64,000 nt of DNA from Clostridiaceae bacterium (GTDB lineage Bacteria > Bacillota > Clostridia > Saccharofermentanales > Saccharofermentanaceae). The DNA lies in assembly GCA_012728275.1 (NCBI GenBank), contig JAAYFK010000023.1, forward strand, positions 1-64,000. Direction: 5' to 3'. Below are positions 8,952 through 17,542 of the stretch, piece by piece (within the stretch, counting starts at the first letter, position 1; the number at the start of each line of letters is the position of its first letter). The translations under genes were made by a program, and so were the position numbers. The notes beneath the pieces were generated by a model that was not told the origin of the DNA, did no database searches, and worked only from the letters and a program-made list of their open reading frames with translations.

Positions 8952-9587
8952 ATGTTAGTTATTGATCCAACAACTACCGACAGAGCCATGAGTTACGAGC
9001 TATTCATTAATGCTCCAATGCCAATGGTTACGATTCACAAAACTATTGAAATCACCAAGCTAGTAAGGTTCAGTAAGAGGAAAAAACTTAAACTTAACAT
9101 GCTTCTAAATTACTGCATAGGATTCGTAGCTTCGCAAATTAAGGAGTTTAAGCTTATTCCAGTCGAAAAGAAACTCGTCCAATACGATCGAATTGGTGTG
9201 AGTGTCATCGTAGACAACAAGGAAGGTGGAATTAATTCTTGCTCTATTCCTTTTTCGGAAGATCTGCAAAAGTTTAATGAGGATTACTTGAGTTTGACTA
9301 ATAAGGTAAGGGAGTCTTGTGAGAACTATGATTTGGATGACTATGCTATCGTTGGGTCGTCATCGCTACCTGAGTTCAAAATTGACGGTGTATGCAACAT
9401 GTATAGCGGGATGTTTAACAATCCTCTTTTATGTTGGGGAGGGTATGACCATAAGTTCTTGTCGCCAAAGACTACTTTAAAAGTTTCATTTCAATTTCAT
9501 CATGTGCAAATGGACGGTAGGCAAGCATGCGTGTTCTTAGAAGGTGTTGAAAGATGCGCAAATAGCATAAGTATCAATACGAAGTAA
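8952..9587 (+). CDS. Chloramphenicol acetyltransferase-like (CatA family) acyltransferase
   Basis: A 211-residue protein with CatA-type features: an N-terminal 'A-M-S-Y-E-L-F' strand region, an 'LLNYCIGFVAS' helix, 'NMYSGMFNNPLL' where CATs have their substrate-binding strands, and the catalytic block 'FHHVQMDGRQA' near residue 180 with the HHxxxDG signature (second His is the general base). Length equals that of CAT. Homologues in gut anaerobes often acetylate unknown acceptors and do not give resistance, so resistance should not be assumed. AAGAAGGA lies 9 bases upstream. It is probably transcribed with the small membrane gene before it. Confidence 0.82.
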   Translation: MLVIDPTTTDRAMSYELFINAPMPMVTIHKTIEITKLVRFSKRKKLKLNMLLNYCIGFVASQIKEFKLIPVEKKLVQYDRIGVSVIVDNKEGGINSCSIPFSEDLQKFNEDYLSLTNKVRESCENYDLDDYAIVGSSSLPEFKIDGVCNMYSGMFNNPLLCWGGYDHKFLSPKTTLKVSFQFHHVQMDGRQACVFLEGVERCANSISINTK

Positions 9588-9650
9588 AGACTCTTTCTTA
9601 CCTACGGGTATGAGCATAAATGTTGAAGATAAAAGCAATTTGGAGGAAGT

Positions 9651-10766
9651 ATGGAAGGAAGTAGAAATAAAGATATCCCCGATGGTACTGTTGCTAATGG
9701 TGGGAGAAGATATACTTTTCTAGTAGAAAAAGTTGACCAATACGGAATGACTTTAAGTGTTGAAGGCAATATTCATGGTAAGATTTGCGAGGATGATGGC
9801 GCATATTTATACCATGCCAAGTTGCCAATAACTTTAGCAAAGATTATTAAGATAAAGATTAATGGCACGGCTGTAGAGGAAGCAGAAGACACTCGTGTTG
9901 AGATTACAATGAACCTTCCAAGCTTTGACGAAGTTCCGGCCTTTACAGTTCTTAGCAGTATTAGACCGCAGGCCGTTCTTGATGCAATTAATGCAGTCGA
10001 GAATCCAGAGATAGTAGGAATGCTAGCGGAGTTTGATAGATTTAGTAAAGATAAAGTGTTTGTTGGAAATCTTATCTTTAATATTGCTCACTCCAAGTAC
10101 ATTATGGCTACGATGGTTGGAAAGAACGAAAAGACAAACCAAGATATGATAGCTTATCCGTCGCTTAAGAATTCGGACGGGGCAGTTAATCTGCCTTTGT
10201 TTACTGATGCTATTGCATTCTCAAGATGGAGTGATGTATCTTCTGGCAAGCTATCAGTTAAGCCAATTGTTCATACTTTTCAAACTATTGCAAAGATGTG
10301 TGTAGGTAAGAACAATTCGATTGTAATTAATCCATTTGGTCCTAAGTCTTTTTTACTTAAGGAATCCTTAATTAGTTCTATTGTGAATTCAGAAGGATAT
10401 CGTAAGGAGTTTGGTGAGAATGGAGATAGTGTTATTCATGTAGATTCTTCGGTTAAGAGGAGAATTCAGATTGGTGTCCCAACAGAGAATGATCAAATAA
10501 GAATAATTAACGAGGTGCTTATTAGTTTCGGTAAGGCACATGGCGAGATTAAGTCAATTCATTTCTTAATGAAGAAAGAGGATGGCGTAGCCAATTACCT
10601 TTGTGTTATAGATACACCAGAGGAAGGTTCAAGGAAGATTTTCGAGCAAGCTTATTCTGAGATTAGACCTGTAGTTGGAAGCACTCAGAAAGTTGATTTC
10701 TCACTTCCTAATGAGCCACTTAGAATTGCTTTAGAGAATATTAAGCCTACGTATGTAATAGTGTGA
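9651..10766 (+). CDS. SseB-domain-like protein
   Basis: A 371-residue soluble protein. Residues about 130-250 resemble the SseB N-terminal domain: 'VFVGNLIFN' , 'LPLFTDAIAFSRW', and 'NSIVINPFGPKSFLL'. Residues 265-371 resemble the SseB C-terminal domain with 'IGVPTEND', 'IKSIHFLM' and a final 'PLRIALENIKPTYVI'. Residues 1-125 are beta-rich and not recognised. SseB was named for enhanced serine sensitivity in enteric bacteria; its biochemical role is not settled, and in Firmicutes these domains are found in proteins of unknown role. The gene precedes the isochorismatase-like gene by 28 bases. Confidence 0.6.
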   Translation: MEGSRNKDIPDGTVANGGRRYTFLVEKVDQYGMTLSVEGNIHGKICEDDGAYLYHAKLPITLAKIIKIKINGTAVEEAEDTRVEITMNLPSFDEVPAFTVLSSIRPQAVLDAINAVENPEIVGMLAEFDRFSKDKVFVGNLIFNIAHSKYIMATMVGKNEKTNQDMIAYPSLKNSDGAVNLPLFTDAIAFSRWSDVSSGKLSVKPIVHTFQTIAKMCVGKNNSIVINPFGPKSFLLKESLISSIVNSEGYRKEFGENGDSVIHVDSSVKRRIQIGVPTENDQIRIINEVLISFGKAHGEIKSIHFLMKKEDGVANYLCVIDTPEEGSRKIFEQAYSEIRPVVGSTQKVDFSLPNEPLRIALENIKPTYVIV

Positions 10767-10794
10767 GGACGCTTTTTGAAAAGGAGAGAAATAT

Positions 10795-11322
10795 ATGAAG
10801 ATTCTTGTAGTTGTTGATATTCAAAATGACTTTGTTGATGGCTCTCTTGGAACAAAGGAAGCGCAAGCAATAGTTGATAGTGCTTGCTCCAAAATTCAAG
10901 CTTTTGAGGGCAAGATTTTTGTTACTATGGACACACATGATCAAGATTACTTAAGTTCAAATGAAGGTAAGAAGTTACCTGTAGTTCATTGCGTCAAGGA
11001 TAGTGAAGGGTGGAAGTTAAATAGCAGAATTCAAGAGTGCTTGGACGGCAAAGACGTTACGATTGTTGAGAAACCAACCTTTGGCGCCGTAGATCTTCCT
11101 AGACTGATAGAAAGCTATGCAAATGACGACGATTTTAGCATTGAAGTTATTGGACTATGTACGGATATTTGTGTCGTATCAAATGCTCTTTTGCTTAAGG
11201 CGAACTTTTATCAGAAGGAAGTAATTGTTGATGCTAGCTGCTGCGCTGGAGTATCTCCTGCTACACATAAAGCGGCTTTGGATACAATGCGTATGTGTCA
11301 GATTAATGTAATTAATGAGTGA
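10795..11322 (+). CDS. Isochorismatase-fold cysteine hydrolase, nicotinamidase-like
   Basis: A 175-residue protein of the cysteine hydrolase superfamily. Asp9 lies in VVDIQNDF; metal-binding residues fit 'TMDTHDQDY' near residue 44 and 'VVHC' near 64; the catalytic Lys fits 'VEKPTFGA' near 93; the nucleophile fits 'GLCTDICVVSNA' near residues 120-131. These features match nicotinamidase (nicotinamide to nicotinate plus ammonia, NAD salvage), although the length is slightly short. GGAGAG lies 7 bases upstream. The nearby nadD at 59.6 kb shows the cell can use nicotinate mononucleotide, which would fit. Confidence 0.82.
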   Translation: MKILVVVDIQNDFVDGSLGTKEAQAIVDSACSKIQAFEGKIFVTMDTHDQDYLSSNEGKKLPVVHCVKDSEGWKLNSRIQECLDGKDVTIVEKPTFGAVDLPRLIESYANDDDFSIEVIGLCTDICVVSNALLLKANFYQKEVIVDASCCAGVSPATHKAALDTMRMCQINVINE

Positions 11323-11348
11323 TTACATATTTTTATTAGGAGATGCAC

Positions 11349-12878
11349 TTGAAAAAGAAGAATAAAGAAGTAGAGATTTCACCTTTTGAAGAGTTTTACT
11401 TCTCATTAGAGAATGATGAGGGTATCCTTGTTAAGGAATACCTGGATTCTTTGCGTGCGCATATTCTTTTGCCAAAGGAAGAGCGCGATGAGATGGTTCA
11501 CGATTTTGAAAAGGCTATTCTTTTCTTATGCAATACGGGAGTTCCGCTTAAAGAATCGTTAGAAAGACTAGCGATTTCGAATTTAGGCGGTTTCTATTCC
11601 AGACCTCCTGTGAACTGGTTCTCTCTAGACGATTCTGCGAAGATTTATCCTTTGTCGATGGATGCCGAGCAAATGGCGATTTTCAGACAGTCAGTATATC
11701 TAAAGGCTGATGTTGTTCCTGATATATTGCAAATCGCTCTGACCTTTACCATTAAGCGTTTTCCTAGCTTTGCGACCACGGTTAAGAAGGGATTCTTTTG
11801 GCATTATCTTGACACTTCTAAGAGAAGATATGGAATTGAGTCTGAGACTGGAATTCCATGCATGCAATTGAATATTGCTTATAGTTCTTCTCAGACTTTT
11901 CGAGTGATTTGGTATAAGAATAGAATTAGTGTTGAGTTTTTCCATATTCTTACGGATGGAACTGGCGCATTGGCCTTCTTGAAAGCGCTGATTGCTCAAT
12001 ATCTTACTTTGCTAGGTGTGAAAAGCTCGAATGAGGGAATCGTTGACATCAATGAAAGACCCGAGGCCGAAGAGGTTGAGAATGCTTATTCAAGAGCTTC
12101 TCATATAGCAAAAAACGAGATAGAAAAGCCTAAGATGTTCAGTGGAATAATGGATAAGCCTGCAACTCAAATGAGTGGGAAGCTATCATTTATGCGCCCT
12201 TGTCAAGTTTTCCACTTTAATCTTGATGCGAAGAAGGTCAAGGATATAGCGAAGTTAAATAAAGTCACTGTTACTTCTTATATTCTTTCTAGATTGCTTA
12301 TAGCAGGTAAGTCGGCTACTGATGACTTGGAAGGCGATATAAGCTTGCAAGTTCCTATCAATATGCGTCAATTTTATCCTTCAAGGACATTTAAGAATTT
12401 TGTTCTGTATTGTGGAATACGTTTCCCAATAGGAGAGATTCGTAATGATGCGATATTCTTGCAGAAAGTTTCAAAGCAGCTTTCCGAGAAGAGCTCGATT
12501 GAAGAGATGAATAGGATGCTGAGTTCTACTCGAGGAATTGTTAAGGCGATGCAATATGTGCCTCTATCATTGAAGTCTAAGGTAGCGGGCTTTTGCTATG
12601 GATTCCTAGGTGATAGAATTTTTAGTAATATGTTATCCAATATTGGTGTAGTAAGAATGCCCCCAGAATATTCAAAATACATAGATAAGATGGATTTCGT
12701 TCTTGGATCCACAATTACTAATAGAGCAAGTTGTGCGATGATTACTTTTGGTAATACTACGACTCTATCAATATCCAAGCAGACATCCGATCCTTCATTC
12801 GAGGATGCCTTGTATGCATTGTTTTGTTCTGATGGTATTATTCCATCAGTAGAAGGGAGCAAGTTAAATGACATTTAA
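11349..12878 (+). CDS. Condensation-domain-like (alcohol) acyltransferase
   Basis: A 509-residue protein with the chloramphenicol-acetyltransferase/condensation fold. The catalytic HxxxDG motif is present as HILTDGTG near residue 197, followed by the 'FLKALIAQYL' helix; a second half with 'VTVTSYILSRLL' and 'PINMRQFYPSRTFKNF' matches the family core that moves acyl groups to alcohols or amines. A TTG at 11349 is taken as the start because AGGAG ends 6 bases before it; the ATG at 11343 directly abuts the Shine-Dalgarno. The stop overlaps the next gene by 11 bases. Similar pairs (acyltransferase plus DUF6320-like membrane protein) are known in Firmicutes; substrate unknown. Confidence 0.75.
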   Translation: MKKKNKEVEISPFEEFYFSLENDEGILVKEYLDSLRAHILLPKEERDEMVHDFEKAILFLCNTGVPLKESLERLAISNLGGFYSRPPVNWFSLDDSAKIYPLSMDAEQMAIFRQSVYLKADVVPDILQIALTFTIKRFPSFATTVKKGFFWHYLDTSKRRYGIESETGIPCMQLNIAYSSSQTFRVIWYKNRISVEFFHILTDGTGALAFLKALIAQYLTLLGVKSSNEGIVDINERPEAEEVENAYSRASHIAKNEIEKPKMFSGIMDKPATQMSGKLSFMRPCQVFHFNLDAKKVKDIAKLNKVTVTSYILSRLLIAGKSATDDLEGDISLQVPINMRQFYPSRTFKNFVLYCGIRFPIGEIRNDAIFLQKVSKQLSEKSSIEEMNRMLSSTRGIVKAMQYVPLSLKSKVAGFCYGFLGDRIFSNMLSNIGVVRMPPEYSKYIDKMDFVLGSTITNRASCAMITFGNTTTLSISKQTSDPSFEDALYALFCSDGIIPSVEGSKLNDI

Positions 12879-13443
12879 AGAAGTGTATCCGCATGTGCAT
12901 AATAAGAGATCCATAAGGCAGTTTTTTATGACCATTTGTAAGTGGCTGTTTATTTTTGCTTCCATTACTTGCGCACTATTTAATATCTTTATTGGGGGCA
13001 AAGCATGGAGTGTTGTTGCAATTTGGTCTATGTGGCTTGTGTGGGACCAGCTTCTTAATCCTGATATGGTTGAATACAATAGAATAAGTCAGATCATTAA
13101 GTTGGTAATAAACTCTTGCATTTTACTGATACTTACTGACAATTTTCTTGCTTCTGGATGGGCGGCTCAAGTAGTTCCAATTATTTGCTCTTCTAGCATG
13201 GGATTGGTTGCTGTGTTATTATTCACAGATTTCAAGACTCAACAACGAAATCTATTACCGCTAATATTATTTTGCTTTGAGTGTTTGATTGCAATTGCAG
13301 TTTATTATATTTGGCTAAGAACTCAAATCAATCTGGCTATGGTAATAATGGGATTATGTACTTTTGGACTTTTAATGGCTTGCTTTATTCGTCTTGGTGG
13401 AGAATTCATAGAGGAGTTTAAAAAGCGATTTAGCGTTAAGTGA
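12868..13443 (+). CDS. DUF6320-like polytopic membrane protein
   Basis: A 191-residue protein with about six hydrophobic segments and little loop sequence, starting inside the 3' end of the acyltransferase gene (11-base overlap), so it is translationally coupled to it. The block 'SVVAIWSMWLVWDQLLNPDMVEYN' resembles the membrane part of DUF6320 proteins, but the usual N-terminal zinc ribbon is missing. It may hold the acyltransferase at the membrane or supply its lipid substrate. Family assignment is tentative. Confidence 0.6.
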   Translation: MTFKEVYPHVHNKRSIRQFFMTICKWLFIFASITCALFNIFIGGKAWSVVAIWSMWLVWDQLLNPDMVEYNRISQIIKLVINSCILLILTDNFLASGWAAQVVPIICSSSMGLVAVLLFTDFKTQQRNLLPLILFCFECLIAIAVYYIWLRTQINLAMVIMGLCTFGLLMACFIRLGGEFIEEFKKRFSVK

Positions 13444-13515
13444 AATGCATTATTTTGAATTGATTTGATGGTGTTAAGGTTTATAGTTCTACTAGAAAGT
13501 GAAAGGTTAATACTG

Positions 13516-14529
13516 GTGAGTGTTGTGAAGAAGTTATTATCTGTTTTATTAGTTTTTGCTCTTGTTTCTTTTTGTTCTATAGGTTGTTCAAAGAAGGAAC
13601 AAGCTTCAAGTGAAGGACCAATTGACGTTAACATTTGTGCGCTAAAAGGGCCTACTGCTATAGGAATGACAAAGTTTATGTCCGATGTCGACAATGGAAC
13701 GATCAAGGATAATAACTACAATTTCTCAATTACGGCGGCCGTGGATGAGGTCGCTCCAGGATTAGTTCAAGGCACTATAGATATTGCGGCGGTACCTGCT
13801 AATCTTTCTTCAGTAATCTATAATAATACCGATGGCGGAGTAGAAGTATTGGCGATTAATACTCTAGGTGTGCTATACGTTGTTGAGAATGGCGACACAG
13901 TGTCTTCTGTTGAGGACCTTCGCGGTAAAACGATTTACGCAAGTGGTAAGGGTTCAACGCCAGAGTTCGCGCTTAATTATATTCTGGAGGCTAACGGTAT
14001 TGATCCAGAGAATGATGTGAATATTGAATGGAAGAGTGAGCATGCTGAATGTTTGGCGGCCCTTACATCTGATGAGAATGGAATAGCGATGCTTCCTCAG
14101 CCTTTCGTAGCAACGGCTATGAATCAGGACGATTCAAGTCGTATCGCTATTGATTTGAATGAGCAATGGGATATTCTTCAAAGCGATGAGAGTACCCCTT
14201 CTGCAATGATTACAGGTGTAGTTGTCGCTCGAAAAGAGTTTATAGAGGCTCATCCTGATGCAGTGAATGCGTTCCTATCTCATTACAATGACTCTGTGGA
14301 TTTTGTAAACGGCAATGTGGAAGAGGCAGCAAGCATTGTAGGAAGTTATGAGATATTTCCAGAGAACATAGCTTTACTAGCTATACCTCAATGCAATATA
14401 GTATATATTGATGGTCAGGATATGAAATCTAAGCTAGAAGGATATCTTTCAGTTCTTTTCGATGCTAATCCAGAATCAGTTGGTGGTTCAATGCCACAAG
14501 ATGACTTCTACTATATTTCCAGTAATTAA
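13516..14529 (+). CDS. NitT/TauT-type ABC transporter substrate-binding lipoprotein
   Basis: A 337-residue lipoprotein: 'KKLLSVLLVFALVSFCSIGC' is a lipoprotein signal peptide with the lipidated Cys just before 'SKKEQ'. The mature part shows the periplasmic-binding fold of the SsuA/ThiY type, with 'GPTAIGMTKFM', 'DIAAVPANLSSVIYN' and 'LRGKTIYASGKGSTPEF'. The GTG at 13516 is taken as start because AAAGG lies about ten bases upstream; an in-frame ATG at 13465 would give an improper signal peptide. It is followed after 9 bases by the permease. The ligand (a sulfonate, thiamine precursor or other small anion) cannot be told from the sequence. Confidence 0.85.
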   Translation: MSVVKKLLSVLLVFALVSFCSIGCSKKEQASSEGPIDVNICALKGPTAIGMTKFMSDVDNGTIKDNNYNFSITAAVDEVAPGLVQGTIDIAAVPANLSSVIYNNTDGGVEVLAINTLGVLYVVENGDTVSSVEDLRGKTIYASGKGSTPEFALNYILEANGIDPENDVNIEWKSEHAECLAALTSDENGIAMLPQPFVATAMNQDDSSRIAIDLNEQWDILQSDESTPSAMITGVVVARKEFIEAHPDAVNAFLSHYNDSVDFVNGNVEEAASIVGSYEIFPENIALLAIPQCNIVYIDGQDMKSKLEGYLSVLFDANPESVGGSMPQDDFYYISSN

Positions 14530-14538
14530 TGGGGAAGT

Positions 14539-15288
14539 ATGAGAAATAAGGAACAGATTAAATGGTGGGCTGTAGTAATATGGTTACTTGTTTGGCAAGT
14601 AGCGAGTATGGTTCTTGCATCTGATATTCTTTTGGTTTCACCTATAAAAGTAATTGCTCGATTATCTGAGCTGATAGTTACTTCGAAATTTTGGCTTGCA
14701 ATACTCTTTTCTTTTCTGCGAATAGTAGGAGGTTTTGTAGCGGCGCTTGGATTGGGTATACTTTTTGCTGGTCTATCCAAACGCTTCTTAAGATTCAGAC
14801 AGTTAATAACACCACTGATTGCTTTGATTAAGAGTGTTCCGGTAGCTTCTTTTATCATATTAGCTTTGATTTGGTTCTCTTCAAAGAATTTGTCCGTTTT
14901 AATTTCCTTCATGATTGTATTCCCGGTTGTATATACAAATGTCTTAGGAGGAATTGAAGAAGTAGATACTAAACTAATTGAGATGGCCAAAGTATATCGT
15001 CTCTCAAATGTACGGAAACTAAGATATATATACTTCCCTCAAGTATTCCCTAGTATACGTACGGCCTGTTCTTTAGGTCTCGGGATGTGTTGGAAGGCGG
15101 GTATTGCTGCAGAAGTAATAGGTATGCCCTTAGGTTCAGTTGGAGAGAGATTGCAGCAAGCTAAGATATTCCTTAATACGCCAGATTTGTTTGCATGGAC
15201 TCTAGTTATCGTTGTTATTAGTGTAGTCTTCGAAAAAGTGTTCTTATTATTACTGAGCATGCTTAAGAACAGATTGGAGCGCATATAA
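14539..15288 (+). CDS. ABC transporter permease (NitT/TauT-type)
   Basis: A 249-residue inner-membrane protein with about six hydrophobic segments. The ATPase-coupling EAA loop is visible in the C-terminal half: 'IEMAKVYRLSNVRKLRYIYFPQVFPSI'-type residues (about 148-174), then 'GLGMCWKAGIAAEVIGMP'. It sits between the binding protein and the ATPase in a compact operon, with GGGGAAG just before the ATG. Confidence 0.88.
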   Translation: MRNKEQIKWWAVVIWLLVWQVASMVLASDILLVSPIKVIARLSELIVTSKFWLAILFSFLRIVGGFVAALGLGILFAGLSKRFLRFRQLITPLIALIKSVPVASFIILALIWFSSKNLSVLISFMIVFPVVYTNVLGGIEEVDTKLIEMAKVYRLSNVRKLRYIYFPQVFPSIRTACSLGLGMCWKAGIAAEVIGMPLGSVGERLQQAKIFLNTPDLFAWTLVIVVISVVFEKVFLLLLSMLKNRLERI

Positions 15289-15289
15289 A

Positions 15290-15874
15290 ATGAAAGACAT
15301 AAGAGTGCAAAATGTTTCAAAATCTTATGGGGACGAAGTGGTTCTTAACAAGCTGTCTTTTGACATTGTTGCTGGTAAGGTAACAGCAATTGTAGGCGCT
15401 TCTGGAATTGGGAAGACGACGATACTTAGGATCCTTATGGGCCTTGAGAAGCAAGATACTGGTTCAATTGAGGCTGATTCCGATATGCGTATAAGCGCTT
15501 GTTTTCAAGAAGACAGACTTTGTGAGAATCTAAACAGTGTGGGAAACATTAGATTAGTTTCACCTAGCTTGAGTATTGAAGAAGTAGTAAAGCACCTTGA
15601 AGATTTTGGACTTCTCGAAAGTAAGGACAAGAAGGTTAGTGAGCTTTCAGGAGGAATGAGGAGAAGAGTTGCACTCCTAAGAGCAGTGCTTAATGATGCA
15701 AACGTTATCTATATGGATGAGCCCTTCAAGGGGCTTGATGATGAGACAAAGCAAAAAGTAATTCAAAAAACCGCACGACTTGTTGAGAATCGTACGGTTG
15801 TTATAGTAACTCATGATATTGGTGAACTTAATTCATTTCACTGCGACAAGATAATTGACTTGAACATCAAATGA
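15290..15874 (+). CDS. ABC transporter ATP-binding protein (NitT/TauT-type)
   Basis: A 194-residue ATPase, short for its class but with all core motifs: Walker A GASGIGKTT (about residues 35-43), Q-loop 'CFQEDRLCEN' near 73, signature LSGGMRRRVA near 120, Walker B 'VIYMDEPF' near 143 and the H-loop 'VTHD' near 177. It starts one base after the permease stop. Its 3' end overlaps the tail of metF on the other strand by 8 bases, so there is no room for a terminator between them. Confidence 0.9.
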   Translation: MKDIRVQNVSKSYGDEVVLNKLSFDIVAGKVTAIVGASGIGKTTILRILMGLEKQDTGSIEADSDMRISACFQEDRLCENLNSVGNIRLVSPSLSIEEVVKHLEDFGLLESKDKKVSELSGGMRRRVALLRAVLNDANVIYMDEPFKGLDDETKQKVIQKTARLVENRTVVIVTHDIGELNSFHCDKIIDLNIK

Positions 15875-16727
15875 TGTTCTTGATACTTTCACATAGTCTT
15901 CTAGCAACAACAGGATTGTTCATAATATACAGGTGAATTCCATCAATGTCGCTAGTTAACAAATCAATGATTTGGCTAGTTGCGTATGCTAGACCAGCGT
16001 CAAATAAAGCTTCCTTATTATCTTCATATTTAGTAATAATCTTCTGGAATTTAGAAGGAAATGAGGCTCCACACATAGTTACCATACGACGAATCTGATT
16101 AGCATTAATAACTGGCATAATTCCTGGAAGAACAGGAACATCTATTCCTGCAATCCTACAATCATCTACAAAACTATAGAAAAGATTATTATCAAAAAAC
16201 AATTGAGAGAAAAGCACATCAGCTCCGGCGTTAACCTTAGTTCTTAGATTCCTCATCTCACTAATTCTATTCTCTGATTCAGGATGGCATTCTGGATAAC
16301 AAGCACCTGCGATACAGAAATGATCCTTGACCTTAAGGTAACTAATGAGGTCTGAAGCATGCTTAAAATCATCTTTCTCTGGGATATTAGGATTCCTATC
16401 TCCACGAAGTGCAAGAATATTGAAAATTCCTTCTTGAGATAGAGTATGTGCAAACTCGTCAATTTCTGACTTGTCATAGCTGATACAAGTCATATGAACA
16501 ACAGGCTCAATATTGTATTCGTACTTAATCTTCTTAGCTAGCTCTATGGTTTTGTTATTGTTGGCAGAACCGCCAGCGCCAAAAGTAACGCTAATAAAAT
16601 CAGGATTAAGCTCGGATAGAATGGCCAAGGTATCATCAATGCTAGAAAGCTCGCTATCCTTCTTAGGAGGGAAAAGCTCGAAAGAAAGACTTTTGTGGTT
16701 CTTTCGGCACGTATCAGTAATAAACAT
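15867..16727 (-). CDS. metF: Methylenetetrahydrofolate reductase
   Basis: A 286-residue flavoenzyme of the MetF family: 'LSFELFPPK' at the N-terminus, 'DFISVTFGAGGS' near residue 48, 'HMTCIS' near 80, 'ALRGD' near 108 and 'ACYPECHPES' near 145. It reduces 5,10-methylene-THF to 5-methyl-THF for methionine synthesis. Length matches the bacterial enzyme. AGAGGT lies 5 bases upstream of the ATG. It is convergent with the ABC operon. In acetogens a MetV partner is found next to MetF; none is seen here. Confidence 0.95.
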   Translation of the reverse strand: MFITDTCRKNHKSLSFELFPPKKDSELSSIDDTLAILSELNPDFISVTFGAGGSANNNKTIELAKKIKYEYNIEPVVHMTCISYDKSEIDEFAHTLSQEGIFNILALRGDRNPNIPEKDDFKHASDLISYLKVKDHFCIAGACYPECHPESENRISEMRNLRTKVNAGADVLFSQLFFDNNLFYSFVDDCRIAGIDVPVLPGIMPVINANQIRRMVTMCGASFPSKFQKIITKYEDNKEALFDAGLAYATSQIIDLLTSDIDGIHLYIMNNPVVARRLCESIKNII

Positions 16728-16877
16728 ATCTACCTCTTATTTACTAAATTCTATTTAAAACAATATAGTCTATACCTCGTCTTTTGGCAAGAAAATAAAG
16801 AAATTTGTTTTTTCTGCTTGTGCTTTCGATTTAATTGTGGAAAGAATATAATTAGATGGTTAGTTGGAGGTTACTAG

Positions 16878-17534
16878 ATGAATACAAATAAAACGAGAAC
16901 TTGTCTAATACTTGGTATATGTTTATTCTTTCTTTTCGCGATATTTACTATAGCAGTAATGAAGTTTGATGTTAAAGAAGTAGGGCCAAATGATGTCAGT
17001 GTAGGTTTCTCTTCATTAAATGAGAGTTTTTTTGGCAAGTTTGGTCAAAATGAATTATTTCATTCAATTAGTGGGGTAGGTGGGTACATAGCTTTAGCTT
17101 TGTGTGCTTTCTTTGGTCTGATGGGCGTACTTCAATTGGTTAAACGCAAGAGCTTGTTTAAGGTTGATAGAGATATTCTCGCACTAGGAGTAGGCTACGT
17201 AATTGTATTTGCTCTGAACTATTCTTTTGATAAGCTTGCTATTTGTTTTAGACCAATTTTAGAAGATGGAAAACTTGAAGCATCTTACCCTTCGTCGCAT
17301 ACCTTGCTTGCGTTGTTCGTCTTTTTGAGTGCTGTACTTATCGTTGTTAAGCGTGTGAAGGTGAAGAAGGTAGCAGTTGCTATTAGCTCTGTTTTGATTG
17401 CGCTTGCGTGCATTACAGTTGTTTGCCGTTTGCTTAGTGGATATCATTGGATTACGGATGTTATTGGAAGTGTTATTTTATCTTCATCTTTACTTCTGAT
17501 GTATGCTGGAATCGTTGCAAGATTAGAGAAGTAA
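16878..17534 (+). CDS. PAP2-family membrane phosphatase
   Basis: A 218-residue membrane protein with six hydrophobic segments and all three phosphatase blocks: 'KLAICFRP' (the KxxxxxxRP block), PSSH near residue 139, and 'CRLLSGYHWITD' near 178-189. The family removes phosphate from lipid phosphates such as undecaprenyl pyrophosphate or phosphatidate outside the membrane. GGAGG precedes the ATG at a good distance. The next gene begins only 8 bases after its stop. Exact lipid substrate not known. Confidence 0.88.
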   Translation: MNTNKTRTCLILGICLFFLFAIFTIAVMKFDVKEVGPNDVSVGFSSLNESFFGKFGQNELFHSISGVGGYIALALCAFFGLMGVLQLVKRKSLFKVDRDILALGVGYVIVFALNYSFDKLAICFRPILEDGKLEASYPSSHTLLALFVFLSAVLIVVKRVKVKKVAVAISSVLIALACITVVCRLLSGYHWITDVIGSVILSSSLLLMYAGIVARLEK

Positions 17535-17542
17535 TTTGCCAT

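Noticed and set aside
8952..9587. Chloramphenicol resistance gene
   Set aside because: Only the fold and HHxxxDG motif support it; many CatA-like proteins in anaerobes act on other substrates.
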